DNA from: Elusimicrobia bacterium GWB2_63_22
Lineage (GTDB): Bacteria; Elusimicrobiota; Elusimicrobia; Elusimicrobiales; UBA9959
Assembly: GCA_001799735.1 (NCBI GenBank)
Contig: MGUA01000031.1
Location: 11,142-48,877 of the forward strand
Direction of reading: 5' to 3'
Length of the DNA: 37,736 bases
The position numbers and the translations under genes were made by a program. Below the pieces are notes generated by a model that was given only the letters and a program-made list of their open reading frames with translations, was not told the DNA's origin and searched no databases. Shown here in pieces: positions 27,349 to 35,894 of the stretch (positions are counted from its first letter, which is position 1; every line of letters begins with the position of its first letter).

Positions 27349-27846
27349 ATGGAGCACACCCCGCTGGTATTCAAGTACGCCGAAATCAGGGAGGCAGGCG
27401 GCCACCGCGAAGAACTTTCGCTGGAGCCGGCCCTCTACGCTGACGCTTTCGAGCCGCAGGTGAAGCTGAAAAAGCTCGATCTGGAGATGGATTTTTCCGT
27501 CGGGGGGGATTCGATACTTCTGGAGGGCCGGGTGCGCGGGGAACTGGAGATGGAATGCTCCCGCTGCGGAGAACCGCTGACCAGGGTTTTCGAGGACTCT
27601 TTTGACGAGGTATATCCGGATACGGTAGAATATATAGATACGCGCGAGGCAGTAAGGGAAACAGCCGCCCTGCTCGCGCCGCTGAAGGTGCTCTGTTCGG
27701 ATAACTGCAAAGGGCGCTGCCTGGTCTGCGGCATCGACCGCAACAAGGCAACCTGCTCCTGCCGGACGGACAAAGCCAGCCCTTTCGAGGCGCTGAGAGA
27801 CCTGAAAGTGGAGAAGCCGGGCAAGCCCCGGAAAAAGAAGCTTTAA
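27349..27846 (+). CDS. yceD: DUF177/YceD-family protein
   Basis: This 165-residue cytosolic protein has the family's layout: an N-terminal beta region, the CSRCGEPL motif (about residue 66), and a C-terminal Cys-rich part CSDNCKGRCLVCGIDRN...CSC that probably binds zinc. YceD proteins are nearly always encoded just upstream of rpmF and are linked to 23S rRNA or L32 metabolism. That context is present here (rpmF 23 bases downstream). The ATG has no Shine-Dalgarno and lies right behind a good promoter. Confidence 0.92.
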   Translation: MEHTPLVFKYAEIREAGGHREELSLEPALYADAFEPQVKLKKLDLEMDFSVGGDSILLEGRVRGELEMECSRCGEPLTRVFEDSFDEVYPDTVEYIDTREAVRETAALLAPLKVLCSDNCKGRCLVCGIDRNKATCSCRTDKASPFEALRDLKVEKPGKPRKKKL

Positions 27847-27869
27847 GTAAAAAAAGAGGTGCTACAACT

Positions 27870-28082
27870 ATGCCGAATCCTAAACGTAAACATACACCGA
27901 TGCGCAGGGACAAGCGCCGCGCACAGAACTGGAAGCTGGAAGTGAAATCCCTTTCCTCCTGCAGCCAGTGCGGCGGGCTCCGCCTGCCCCACCGCGTCTG
28001 CCCTTCCTGCGGCTCCTATAACGGAAAGATCGAGGTGGCCCCGAAGGCCGCCAAGGGCGAAGAAGGCAAGGACCAGAAGTAA
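27870..28082 (+). CDS. rpmF: 50S ribosomal protein L32
   Basis: This is a 70-residue basic ribosomal protein. The N-terminus MPNPKRKHTPMRRDKRRAQN is typical, and the zinc ribbon CSQCGG...CPSCG keeps all four Cys. A Lys/Glu-rich tail follows. GAGG lies upstream of the ATG. It stands in the conserved yceD-rpmF-plsX order. Confidence 0.97.
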   Translation: MPNPKRKHTPMRRDKRRAQNWKLEVKSLSSCSQCGGLRLPHRVCPSCGSYNGKIEVAPKAAKGEEGKDQK

Positions 28083-28100
28083 CTCCCCCGGCGCGCGAAC

Positions 28101-29129
28101 ATGCGAATAGCGCTCGACGCTCACGGGGGCGACTTCGGCCTTAAGCCCAACATCGAAGGCGCCCTGCTTGCGGCTAAAAAGCTGCACCACGAGGTCATCC
28201 TCGTGGGCAGGGACCCCGAGATACGGGAAGAGCTGCGCCGCCACGGCGCGGAAGACCCCGAGCACATCTCCATCGTTCACGCCCCGCAGCTGGTGGAGAT
28301 GGCCGCCGAGCCGGTGGAGGAGTGCCGCTCCAAGCCCGACTCCTCGCTGATGGTGGGCGCGGCCCTCGTGAAGGAAGGCAAGGCCGACGCTTTCATCTCG
28401 GCCGGCAACTCCGGCGCCATCATGGTGGCGGCCCTGCTCAATCTCAAGCGCATCCCCGGCGTGATACGCCCGGCCATAGCCGCGCCGCTGCCGACCCTCA
28501 AAGGCACCACGGTGCTGCTGGACGCCGGCGCCAACATGGACTGCAAGCCGTGGCATCTCGCGCAGTTCGCGGTGATGGGCTCCATCTACATGCAGTCCCT
28601 TTTCAAGATCGAGAACCCGACGGTGGGGCTCCTCTCCATCGGCGAGGAGGAGACCAAGGGCAATACGCTGGTGCAGGAAACCCTGCCGCTGATAAAGAAC
28701 GTCGGCGTAAACTTCTACGGGCCCGTGGAAGGCCGCGACATCCCGGAGGGCCTGACGGACGTGGCGGTGGCGGACGGCTTCACCGGCAACGTGGTGCTCA
28801 AGCTCTACGAAGGCACGGCCAAGGTCGTCTTCAAGATGCTCAAAGAGCAGATCATGGGCAAGTTCACCTACAAGATAGGCGCCATGCTGATGCGCAAACT
28901 TTTTACGGACATGAAGACCAAGATGAGCGTGGATATTTACGGCGGGGCCCCGCTGCTCGGCGTCAACGGCGTGGTGCTGGTCTGCCACGGCAAAGTGACC
29001 TCCAACGCAATTTTCAACGCCATCCGGGTCGGCGGCGAACTGGCCGCCTCGGGCATGGTGACCAATATAAAGAAGCAGATGGAGCAGGTCAAGGACAAGA
29101 TCTCGGCCGCCAGGGAGACGCAAGAGTGA
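28101..29129 (+). CDS. plsX: phosphate acyltransferase PlsX
   Basis: This 342-residue peripheral membrane enzyme makes acyl phosphate from acyl-ACP and phosphate, the first step of phospholipid synthesis in the PlsX/PlsY route. It begins MRIALDAHGGDFG (family: 'DAMGGD'), with AFISAGNSGAIMVAALL, LLDAGANMDCKPWHLAQFA and DGFTGNVVLK. Length is normal. There is no clear Shine-Dalgarno. Its TGA overlaps the GTG start of fabG (GTGA). Confidence 0.97.
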   Translation: MRIALDAHGGDFGLKPNIEGALLAAKKLHHEVILVGRDPEIREELRRHGAEDPEHISIVHAPQLVEMAAEPVEECRSKPDSSLMVGAALVKEGKADAFISAGNSGAIMVAALLNLKRIPGVIRPAIAAPLPTLKGTTVLLDAGANMDCKPWHLAQFAVMGSIYMQSLFKIENPTVGLLSIGEEETKGNTLVQETLPLIKNVGVNFYGPVEGRDIPEGLTDVAVADGFTGNVVLKLYEGTAKVVFKMLKEQIMGKFTYKIGAMLMRKLFTDMKTKMSVDIYGGAPLLGVNGVVLVCHGKVTSNAIFNAIRVGGELAASGMVTNIKKQMEQVKDKISAARETQE

Positions 29130-29872
29130 AGCGCCTGGAGGGGAAAACCGCCCTCGTCACCGGCGCCGCCCGCGGCATCGGCCTGGAGATAGCCATGGCC
29201 TTCGCCGCCGAGGGCGCCGCCGTAGCGGTCGCCGACCTCTCCCAGCAGGACTGCGCCGCCGCGGCCGCGGAGATCGCGGGCAAGACCGGGGCCAAGGCGA
29301 TCGGCCTGGGCCTGGACGTCTCGAAAGAGGCGGACTGCGAGCGGGCCATAGAAGAGACGATCGCGGCTTTCGGTAAAGTGGATATCCTCGTCAACAACGC
29401 CGGCATCACCCGGGACGGTCTGGTGCTGCGCATGAAGGAAGCGGATTTCGACGCCGTGATGGACGTGAACCTGAAAGGCGCGTTCCTGATGGCCAAGGCG
29501 GCGGCCAAACCGATGCTGAAGGCGAGGGCGGGACGCATCATAAACATTTCCTCGGTGGTGGGCCAGAGCGGCCAGGCGGGGCAGGCCAACTACTCGGCCT
29601 CCAAGGCCGGCCTTATCGGCCTCACCAAATCCCTGGCCCGCGAGTTCGCCCCCAGGCAGGTGCTGGTCAACGCGGTGGCCCCCGGCTTCATCCGGACCCG
29701 CATGACCGAAGGGCTGAAGGACGAGGCGAAAACGAAGATCTATGAGATGATACCGCTGGGCCGCATGGGCGAGCCCGGCGAAGTGGCGAAAGCGGCGCTG
29801 TTCCTGGCCGGAGACGACTCAGCCTACATCACGGGCCAGGTGCTGGCCGTGAACGGCGGGCTGTACATGTGA
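29126..29872 (+). CDS. fabG: 3-oxoacyl-ACP reductase FabG
   Basis: This 248-residue SDR enzyme reduces 3-oxoacyl-ACP with NADPH in fatty-acid elongation. It has the cofactor motif TGAARGIG, NNAG at residues about 90-93, catalytic Ser in NISSVVG and YxxxK in NYSASKAG, and the C-terminal GQVLAVNGGLYM. I chose the GTG at 29126, which overlaps the plsX stop and gives the standard length; a longer open frame upstream is only plsX read in another frame. fabH and fabD, which often lie between plsX and fabG, are absent. Confidence 0.97.
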   Translation: MKRLEGKTALVTGAARGIGLEIAMAFAAEGAAVAVADLSQQDCAAAAAEIAGKTGAKAIGLGLDVSKEADCERAIEETIAAFGKVDILVNNAGITRDGLVLRMKEADFDAVMDVNLKGAFLMAKAAAKPMLKARAGRIINISSVVGQSGQAGQANYSASKAGLIGLTKSLAREFAPRQVLVNAVAPGFIRTRMTEGLKDEAKTKIYEMIPLGRMGEPGEVAKAALFLAGDDSAYITGQVLAVNGGLYM

Positions 29873-29908
29873 TTTAAGCGGATCTAAAATAAGCAGGAGG
29901 GTAACGCA

Positions 29909-30163
29909 ATGGCAGTAACCGAAAACCTGGAAGAAAGAGTGAAGAAAATAATAGTCGAGCAGCTGGCCGTCGATTCGGCCGAAGTCACCCCGCAGGCCCA
30001 GTTCGTTCAGGACCTCGGCGCCGACTCGCTCGACACCGTGGAACTGGTGATGGCGCTCGAAGAGGAATTCGACGTGGAGATCCCCGACGAAGACGCCGAA
30101 AAGATCAAAACTGTCGGCGAAGCCGTCAGCTACATCAAGGAAAAAGCCGGCAAGAAAGACTGA
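29909..30163 (+). CDS. acpP: acyl carrier protein
   Basis: This 84-residue acidic carrier of growing acyl chains has the phosphopantetheine-attachment Ser in [18 protein letters not shown]. Length and the helical C-terminus ([12 protein letters not shown]) are standard. A consensus AGGAGG lies eight bases before the ATG, the best ribosome-binding site in this operon, fitting a protein needed in excess. Confidence 0.98.
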   Translation: MAVTENLEERVKKIIVEQLAVDSAEVTPQAQFVQDLGADSLDTVELVMALEEEFDVEIPDEDAEKIKTVGEAVSYIKEKAGKKD

Positions 30164-30174
30164 CCCTTACGGAG

Positions 30175-30861
30175 ATGTCTTCCCTTGAAGAAGTAATAGG
30201 ATACAGATTCAGGGACAAGGAACTGCTGGCCGAGGCGCTCACGCACAAGTCGCACGCGACAGAGCACGCCGCCATCCGGCACAACGAGCGCCTGGAATTT
30301 CTGGGCGACAGCGTCCTTGGCCTGATCGTATCCTATTACCTTTTCCTGAAGAACCCCTCGGAGAACGAGGGGTTCCTTTCAAAGACCAAGTCGGCGCTGG
30401 TCTCCAGGGCCAACCTGGCGCGCTGGGCCGAGGCGATCGGCCTGGGGCACCACCTGTACCTGGGCGCCGGCGAGCACCTGAGCGGCGGCTCCAAGCGCCA
30501 CAGCATCCTGGCCAACGCCCTTGAAGCCGTGCTCGGGGCGGTGTATCTCGACGGCGGGCTGCCGCCGGTTGAAAAGCTGGTCATCCCGTGGCTGGAGGGC
30601 CAGGCCCCGGAAAGCCTGGACCCCGACTATAAGAGCTCCCTGCAGGAGCTGATACAGAAGCGCCACAAGCGCCCCCCGGATTACGAGCTCATGAGCGAAG
30701 CCGGCCCGGAGCACGCCAAGCTGTTCACCATACGCGTCTGCCTGGGGAAAAAGACGCTGGGGCTCGGCTCCGGCAAGAACAAGAAAGAAGCCCAGCAGGC
30801 CGCCGCCAAGAACGCCCTGGACTACCTGGCCACCCACGAAGTCCACAAACACGAACTGTGA
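30175..30861 (+). CDS. rnc: ribonuclease III
   Basis: This 228-residue double-strand RNA endonuclease processes rRNA precursors. The catalytic domain has the signature ERLEFLGDSVL (about residue 39) and the second acidic site LEAVLGAVYLDGG. The C-terminal dsRNA-binding domain (about residues 155-225) ends with GSGKNKKEAQQAAAKNAL. Placement after acpP is a common bacterial order. It begins 11 bases after acpP. Confidence 0.97.
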   Translation: MSSLEEVIGYRFRDKELLAEALTHKSHATEHAAIRHNERLEFLGDSVLGLIVSYYLFLKNPSENEGFLSKTKSALVSRANLARWAEAIGLGHHLYLGAGEHLSGGSKRHSILANALEAVLGAVYLDGGLPPVEKLVIPWLEGQAPESLDPDYKSSLQELIQKRHKRPPDYELMSEAGPEHAKLFTIRVCLGKKTLGLGSGKNKKEAQQAAAKNALDYLATHEVHKHEL

Positions 30862-30886
30862 GCCGCGCGGGCTGCCCTCCCGACCG

Positions 30887-31498
30887 ATGAGAAACGAAGA
30901 CCTTACCTACGCTGACGGGGAAAAGGAATTCTCCGACGCCCTGTTCGAGCGCCTCGACCTCAGGGACAAAGCCGTAACCTCCCGCGAATTCCACTCCTGC
31001 GTCTTCAAGGGCTGCGACCTGACCCGCGCGTCCCTGGTCCGCTCGCGCTTCACCGATTGCCGCTTCGAAAGCTGCAACCTGAGCCTGGCAAAACTGCCGG
31101 GGTCGTCCTTCAGCTCCGTAGTTTTCCGCAGCTCCAAGCTGGCCGGGGTTAACTGGACCGAGGCCGCCTGGCCCAGGATAAAACTGCCCGGGCAGCTGAG
31201 CTTCGAGGACTGCGTCCTGAGCGACGCCGTGTTCCTGGGCCTCTACCTGCGCGGCGCGTCGTTCCTCAACTGCCTGGCGAAGGGCGCCGACTTCCGCGAG
31301 GCCGACCTCTCCGGCGCCGCCCTGCGCGGCACCGATTTTTCCGGGGCGCTTTTCGGCGGCACCGACCTGTCGGGGGCGGACCTCAGCCTGGCCCGCAATT
31401 ACGCCATACGCCCCGACGACAACAAGCTGAAAAACGCCGTCTTCTCCATGCCGGAGGCGATGGCCCTGCTCTACTGCATGGACATCAAGCTGCAGTAG
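30887..31498 (+). CDS. pentapeptide-repeat protein
   Basis: This 203-residue protein is made mostly of A(D/N)LxX-type repeats forming a right-handed beta-helix: FKGCDLTRASLVRSRF, GADFREADLSGAALRGTDF, GGTDLSGADLSLA. The C-terminus NYAIRPDDNKLKNAVFSMPEA is shared with the McbG/YjcF-like branch, some of which protect DNA gyrase by mimicking DNA. The middle (about residues 75-105) is less regular. It follows rnc by 25 bases and has no clear ribosome-binding site. The function here is unknown. Confidence 0.88.
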   Translation: MRNEDLTYADGEKEFSDALFERLDLRDKAVTSREFHSCVFKGCDLTRASLVRSRFTDCRFESCNLSLAKLPGSSFSSVVFRSSKLAGVNWTEAAWPRIKLPGQLSFEDCVLSDAVFLGLYLRGASFLNCLAKGADFREADLSGAALRGTDFSGALFGGTDLSGADLSLARNYAIRPDDNKLKNAVFSMPEAMALLYCMDIKLQ

Positions 31499-31522
31499 AG
31501 AGAAGAAGAAGGGGGGACACCT

Positions 31523-31867
31523 ATGAAACTTCTTACCGTAGAGAACCGCGGCCAGCTGGAACAGGCCCTTGCCGGCGGGGGGAACAGGCTGGTCCTTTTC
31601 TATTCCGCCTACTGTCCGTTCTGCCTCGGCTTCATGCCCGCTTTCGAGAAACAGGCCGCCGCGCACCCGGACCTCTGCATCAAGGCCTGCACGGACGGGA
31701 GCGAAGAGCTGGAAGACCTATTCGCCGTGGAAGTGGTCCCCACCATCCTTTTCTTCGAGGGCGGCAAGCTCTCCAAACGCCTGGACGGCAAACTGGGGCG
31801 CGGGCTCAGCGCCGAAAGCCTGGCCGCCTTCACCGCCGCCTGCGTGCCGGGACAAGGCAAAAAATGA
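31523..31867 (+). CDS. thioredoxin-like protein
   Basis: This 114-residue protein has a thioredoxin fold without a signal peptide. The active site is YCPFC rather than WCGPC, and the cis-Pro is kept in VEVVPTILFFEGG. It probably acts as a cytosolic thiol-disulfide reductant or isomerase. GGGGGG lies seven bases before the ATG, a strong ribosome-binding site. Its TGA overlaps the ATG of the next gene, a Cys-rich secreted protein (ATGA). Confidence 0.9.
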   Translation: MKLLTVENRGQLEQALAGGGNRLVLFYSAYCPFCLGFMPAFEKQAAAHPDLCIKACTDGSEELEDLFAVEVVPTILFFEGGKLSKRLDGKLGRGLSAESLAAFTAACVPGQGKK

Positions 31868-32940
31868 AAACCCTTTCCGCCCTGGCCGGCCTCCTTTTCC
31901 TGGCCTTCCCTGCCGCCGCGGCCGGCCCGGCCGACGGGATCGCCGCGGCCGCGGAGGAGGCGCTGCTGCGCGACGGCGGCGGGGACCTGGTAGAGATAGA
32001 GGGGTTCGCGGGACCCGACGGGAACATTCCCTGCTCGCGCGGCTCCTACTCCAATTCCTGGCACTATAAATTCTACGCCGCGGGCGACTGGCTGCAGGTG
32101 AACGCCTGCGGCCCGAACGTCCTTAACTCCGCCAGGCACAGGCCGTACAGCAGGGCCAACGAGCCGGACAGGCGCCTCCCGGCCTCTTTCGCCCCGCCGG
32201 CCGAAGTGCTGAAAAAACTGGCGGCGGACAAGATCTTCACCCCGGCGCCCAACCCGTACGACCGGGACGTGCTGATGCGCATCCGCCTGCTCCCGGCCAA
32301 GGACGGGCGCCCCGAGGGGTGCTACTGGTACGTCGCGCAGGGCAGGGCCAAGGCCCTGACCGACTGCGACGCCGCCAAAGCCTGGAAACTAGGGGGCGCG
32401 CCCGCCCCCAAAGCCGGCAAACTGCAGGGCCCGGCGGCCAAGGGCATCGACACCGCCGGCAGGTACGTGCAGCGGGCGCTGGACACCATCCCCAGGAAGG
32501 CTCTCGGCGCGCGCCTGATGCTCATAGAGTCGCTCGTGGACCGCAACGGGAGCGCCAAATGCATAGAGCCGAAGGACGGCTGGAGCTACGTCTTCGCCCT
32601 CCCTGGCAAGAAAGCCTCGTCCGCTTTCGCCGGCTGCAGGGGCAAGACCACTTCCGACTATGTGCTTTTCGACGGCGCCAACGCCGGCGATATCGACAAG
32701 CTCGACCCCATCGCCCCGCCCTTCAAGGACAGCGATTTCGCGCTCTCCCAGGTCCCGAAGGACTGCGTTAAAGGCTACGCCACGCTCTCAATGAAGCTGC
32801 AGAACTTCAAGCCCCGCTATTCCCCGTTCGCCGGGCACAGCCTGGTCTGGACCATAGACTGCGGCTCTAAACGGCATATAGTGGACGGCCATACGGGCAG
32901 GTACCTGGGCCCGGGCAGCAAGACGCCGATCCACCAGTAG
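31864..32940 (+). CDS. secreted Cys-rich protein with internal duplication, unknown function
   Basis: This 358-residue protein has a signal peptide (MKTLSALAGLLFLAFPAAAA). The mature part appears to be two copies of one module. Cys57-Cys82 and Cys233-Cys258 have the same 25-residue spacing, each pair brackets an aromatic strand (SWHYKFY and GWSYVFA), and each half has two more Cys (153/168 and 301/333). The repeat resembles PepSY-like domains only in outline. Eight paired Cys suggest disulfides in an oxidising compartment. It overlaps the thioredoxin-like gene by four bases. I know no family. Confidence 0.85.
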   Translation: MKTLSALAGLLFLAFPAAAAGPADGIAAAAEEALLRDGGGDLVEIEGFAGPDGNIPCSRGSYSNSWHYKFYAAGDWLQVNACGPNVLNSARHRPYSRANEPDRRLPASFAPPAEVLKKLAADKIFTPAPNPYDRDVLMRIRLLPAKDGRPEGCYWYVAQGRAKALTDCDAAKAWKLGGAPAPKAGKLQGPAAKGIDTAGRYVQRALDTIPRKALGARLMLIESLVDRNGSAKCIEPKDGWSYVFALPGKKASSAFAGCRGKTTSDYVLFDGANAGDIDKLDPIAPPFKDSDFALSQVPKDCVKGYATLSMKLQNFKPRYSPFAGHSLVWTIDCGSKRHIVDGHTGRYLGPGSKTPIHQ

Positions 32941-32949
32941 GAGTAAACC

Positions 32950-33714
32950 GTGAAAAAACAAACCTCGCCCTTAAAGAACCTTAGGACCATCGACCAGGTC
33001 GCGGACCTGGTAAAGGAGCGGACGGATAACCGGCGCTCCACCCTGGCCATCTTCGATCTCGACGGCACGCTGTTCGACAACCGCACGCGCACGATGTTCA
33101 TCCTGCGGGAGATCTCCGAGAAGTTCGACAGCCGCCTGCCGCAGCTTTCCGCGGCTTTCAACAGCTTCCGGGACCTCTCGGTGGTGGACTACAGCCTGGA
33201 TGTAACGCTCCGGCGCCTGAAGGTAAGGGCCCCCGCCGAGGTCCACTTCATAAAACAGGAATGGGCGAAACGCTTCTTCTCCGACGAATACCAGAAATAC
33301 GACATGCCGCTGCCCGGGGCCAAGGCCTGCGTGGAGCGCATCCACAAGGCCGGCGCCACCGTGATCTATCTCACCGGGCGCGACGTCGGCCGCATGCTGG
33401 TCGGCACCACGGAAGTGCTCCGGCTGTACGGCTTTCCCGTCGGGGTGGCCGGCACCATGACGATCGTTAAGAAGGAATTCGAGCAGGACGACGAGATCTT
33501 CAAGCGGGAAGTGAGCGAGTACATCGACCGCCTCGGGGAAGTAGTGGCCGTGTTCGAGAACGAGCCGGCCAACTCCAACATCCTGCAGGCGCGCTTTCCC
33601 GGCGCCGCGTCCTTCTTCGTCGAGACGCAGCACCGCCCCGGCGCGCCGCGCCTCAACCCCGGCATCGCCCGCATAAAGGACTTCCGCCCGGCGGGCCGGC
33701 GCACCGGCCGCTGA
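32950..33714 (+). CDS. HAD-superfamily hydrolase
   Basis: This 254-residue protein carries the HAD nucleophile motif FDLDGTLFDN (about residues 35-44), motif II IYLTGRD, a Lys candidate for motif III in TIVKKEF, and a weak motif IV (AVFENEPAN, where two acidic residues are not adjacent). It is a probable phosphatase of unknown substrate. The start is GTG at 32950, with AGGAG upstream. It lies between the secreted repeat protein and the TrmJ-like gene in a continuous plus-strand run. Confidence 0.87.
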   Translation: MKKQTSPLKNLRTIDQVADLVKERTDNRRSTLAIFDLDGTLFDNRTRTMFILREISEKFDSRLPQLSAAFNSFRDLSVVDYSLDVTLRRLKVRAPAEVHFIKQEWAKRFFSDEYQKYDMPLPGAKACVERIHKAGATVIYLTGRDVGRMLVGTTEVLRLYGFPVGVAGTMTIVKKEFEQDDEIFKREVSEYIDRLGEVVAVFENEPANSNILQARFPGAASFFVETQHRPGAPRLNPGIARIKDFRPAGRRTGR

Positions 33715-33715
33715 C

Positions 33716-34447
33716 ATGGAGTACAGGATAATACTGGCCGGCCCCAGGAACCCGGACAACATCGGGGCCGCCGCCCGCGCGATGGCCAATTTCGGCATCA
33801 GGGAGCTGGCCCTGGTGAACGCTTTCGACTCCGACTGGAAGGAGGCCGCGGCGGTCTGGCGGCGCGAGGCCTCGGTCTCGGCGATCGGCTCCATGGACAT
33901 CATCGAGTCCGCGAAACTTTACGATTCAATTCCGGAAGCCGCCCAAGGCTGCGGCCTGCTGCTGGGCACCGCCTCGCTGCACCGCCTGAAGCCGGAGCGC
34001 GACGTGATCCCGCTCTCCGGGGCCGCGGCCTACGCCGCCTCACGGGGAGTTTCAAAGACGGCTATCCTTTTCGGCCCGGAGAAGACCGGCCTGACCCATG
34101 ATGACCTCTCCCTCTGCAGCGCCATCATCAACATACCCACCCTGCCCGCCCAGCCCTCCATGAACCTGGGCCAGGCGGTAGCCGTGGCCTGCTACGAGCT
34201 GTCCGGGCTGGTACGCGCGCAGCCCCCTGCGGGCCGGCGGCGGGCGCCGGCGGCGTCCACGGCGGAGCTGGACCGCGTGGCCGGGGAGATCTCGCGCCTG
34301 CTCACGCGCAAGAAAGGACGGCACTGGGCCGGGGCGGCCCAGCTGCGGGCCATCAGGCAGAGCCTGACGGACGCGCGCCTTACGAAGGGAGCCATGTTCG
34401 CCCTCAAGACCCTGCTGAAGGGGAATGAGGAACAAGATGAAAAATAA
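33716..34447 (+). CDS. SpoU-family RNA 2'-O-methyltransferase, TrmJ-like
   Basis: This 243-residue knotted methyltransferase uses SAM on ribose 2'-O of RNA. SPOUT motifs are visible: NPDNIGAAARAMANFG (motif 1), LFGPEKTGLT (motif 2) and PSMNLGQAVAVACYEL (motif 3). Length and the C-terminal helical tail fit TrmJ, which modifies tRNA position 32, but the exact target is inference. It starts one base after the HAD gene's stop, and its end overlaps the Tag gene. Confidence 0.92.
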   Translation: MEYRIILAGPRNPDNIGAAARAMANFGIRELALVNAFDSDWKEAAAVWRREASVSAIGSMDIIESAKLYDSIPEAAQGCGLLLGTASLHRLKPERDVIPLSGAAAYAASRGVSKTAILFGPEKTGLTHDDLSLCSAIINIPTLPAQPSMNLGQAVAVACYELSGLVRAQPPAGRRRAPAASTAELDRVAGEISRLLTRKKGRHWAGAAQLRAIRQSLTDARLTKGAMFALKTLLKGNEEQDEK

Positions 34448-35000
34448 AGAGCGCTGTCCCTGGGCCTACGGCGCCAGCCCCCTGTACATCCCGTACCATG
34501 ACAAGGAGTGGGGGCGCCCCGTGCGCGACGACAGGACGCAGTTCGAGTTCCTGACGCTGGAGAGCGCGCAGGCGGGGCTGAGCTGGGCCACGGTGCTCAA
34601 CAAGCGCGAGGGCTACCGCCGCGCCTTCGCCGGCTTCGACCCGGTAAAAGTGGCCCGCTTCACCCCGGCGCGGATAGAAAAGATTTTAAAGGACCCCGGC
34701 ATAATCCGCAACAGGCTGAAAGTCCTGGCCGCGGTCAACAACGCCCGCCGTTTCCTGGAGGTGCAGGCCGAGTTCGGCACCTTCTGCCGCTATATCTGGG
34801 GGTTCGTCGGCGGAAAGCCCAAGGTCAACCGCTGGACCCGGCTCTCCCAACTGCCGGCTTCCACCAAGGAGTCCGACGCCCTGAGCGCGGACCTGAAAGC
34901 CCGCGGTTTCAAATTCGTCGGCAGCACTATAGTCTACGCCCACATGCAGGCCACCGGCCTGGTGAACGACCACCTGGTCTCGTGTTTTTGCCGCAAATAA
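34437..35000 (+). CDS. tag: DNA-3-methyladenine glycosylase I
   Basis: This 187-residue base-excision enzyme removes 3-methyladenine from alkylated DNA. The zinc ligands match E. coli Tag: Cys7 (ERCPW), His21 (IPYHDKEWG), His179 and Cys183 (HLVSC). The Glu of the base pocket is Glu42 (LTLESAQAGLSW). I chose the ATG at 34437, with GAGG eight bases upstream, over one at 34425. It is the last gene of the plus-strand run that began at 27349. Confidence 0.96.
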   Translation: MKNKERCPWAYGASPLYIPYHDKEWGRPVRDDRTQFEFLTLESAQAGLSWATVLNKREGYRRAFAGFDPVKVARFTPARIEKILKDPGIIRNRLKVLAAVNNARRFLEVQAEFGTFCRYIWGFVGGKPKVNRWTRLSQLPASTKESDALSADLKARGFKFVGSTIVYAHMQATGLVNDHLVSCFCRK

Positions 35001-35009
35001 TATTCAAGA

Positions 35010-35026
35010 TGATCCGGAACGGATCA
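35010..35026. terminator. weak hairpin between convergent genes
   Basis: A perfect 7-bp stem TGATCCG/CGGATCA closes on a GAA loop. It contains the stop codon of the minus-strand gene. No long T tract follows on either side, so termination is uncertain. Confidence 0.4.
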
Positions 35027-35860
35027 GGTGCCCGTCCGCCCCAGCAGTTCCCGCACGCCCCGGAACCTGCCGGAAGGCACGTTGGGGGAGGCCATCATAA
35101 GGTATTGCTCGCGCGTCATGGGCGGGACCGGGAAAAGGGCGAGCAGCGGCAGCAGCGGCCGGAAGAAGCTCCTGGGCAGCCCGACCACCGGGCGGCGCAA
35201 GCCCGACGACGCCAGTGAAGCGGCTATTATTTCCCGGAAACTAACAGTCCTGTCACCGCCCAGCTCGAAGATCTCATCCCTCACCAGAGCGTCCTCCGCG
35301 GCGCGCACAAAGCAGGCCGCCACGTCCGCCACGGGCACCGGCGCGGCCAGGGCGTCGCCCGGCGCGGCGAAGACCGGAAGGCAGCGGGCCAGGGCCGCCA
35401 GTTCCGCCCGCAGCTTCTGCCCCGGGCCGTCTATGAACGAAGGCCGGAAAATAACGTAGGGGAGGCCGGCCGCTCCCACCAGCCTCTCGCCGGCATACTT
35501 GCTGCGGTGATAGGCCGAGGGCGCGTCCGGGGCGGCCCCCAGCGCGGACATCTGGATGAATTTTTTAGCCCCGGCCGCCCGGGCGCCTGCCAGCAGCCGC
35601 CTGGTATACTCTTCGTGGACCAGGGCGAAAGAGGCCCCCGGAGTTTCCCTGATTATGCCGAGCAGGTTAATTACGACCTCGGGCGCCGCCGCCGTAACCT
35701 GCGCCTCGAGCTCCCCGGTAAAAGGGGGGAAAGCGCCCGTCAGCCCGGCCGCCCTCAGCCTGTCCGGATCGCGCGACGGCAGCACGAGCTCATGCCCGGC
35801 CAGCGCCCTGGCCACGGCCCCGCCCACAAAACCGCCCGCCCCTGTTATGAGTATGCGCAT
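35024..35860 (-). CDS. NAD(P)-binding epimerase-like protein, NDUFA9-like
   Basis: This 278-residue atypical SDR has the dinucleotide motif ITGAGGFVGGAVARAL at its N-terminus, INLLGIIRE (typical of the NDUFA9 / complex I accessory branch), a YHRSKYAGE variant of the YxxxK site, and FRPSFIDGPG. In mitochondria NDUFA9 is a complex I subunit; bacterial relatives are mostly of unknown function. It is transcribed divergently from nuoA, which supports a link to complex I by context only. A TATAAT box ends seven bases before its ATG, and no Shine-Dalgarno is seen. Confidence 0.9.
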   Translation of the reverse strand: MRILITGAGGFVGGAVARALAGHELVLPSRDPDRLRAAGLTGAFPPFTGELEAQVTAAAPEVVINLLGIIRETPGASFALVHEEYTRRLLAGARAAGAKKFIQMSALGAAPDAPSAYHRSKYAGERLVGAAGLPYVIFRPSFIDGPGQKLRAELAALARCLPVFAAPGDALAAPVPVADVAACFVRAAEDALVRDEIFELGGDRTVSFREIIAASLASSGLRRPVVGLPRSFFRPLLPLLALFPVPPMTREQYLMMASPNVPSGRFRGVRELLGRTGT

Positions 35861-35867
35861 TAAGCCG

Positions 35868-35873
35868 ATTATA
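35868..35873 (-). promoter_or_regulatory. TANNNT -10 box, probable leaderless start of the NDUFA9-like gene
   Basis: Minus-strand TATAAT ends seven bases before the ATG at 35860. No -35 box is clear. Confidence 0.55.
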
Positions 35874-35894
35874 TAATATGCGGTGAAACTTTTC

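Noticed and set aside
28322-29125. Long N-terminal extension of the fabG frame
   Set aside because: It is plsX DNA read in another frame; the GTG at 29126 gives the normal FabG length and a four-base overlap.
35010-35026. Hairpin as an attachment site or strong terminator
   Set aside because: It is only seven base pairs with no T tract and no integrase nearby; I kept it as a weak terminator only.
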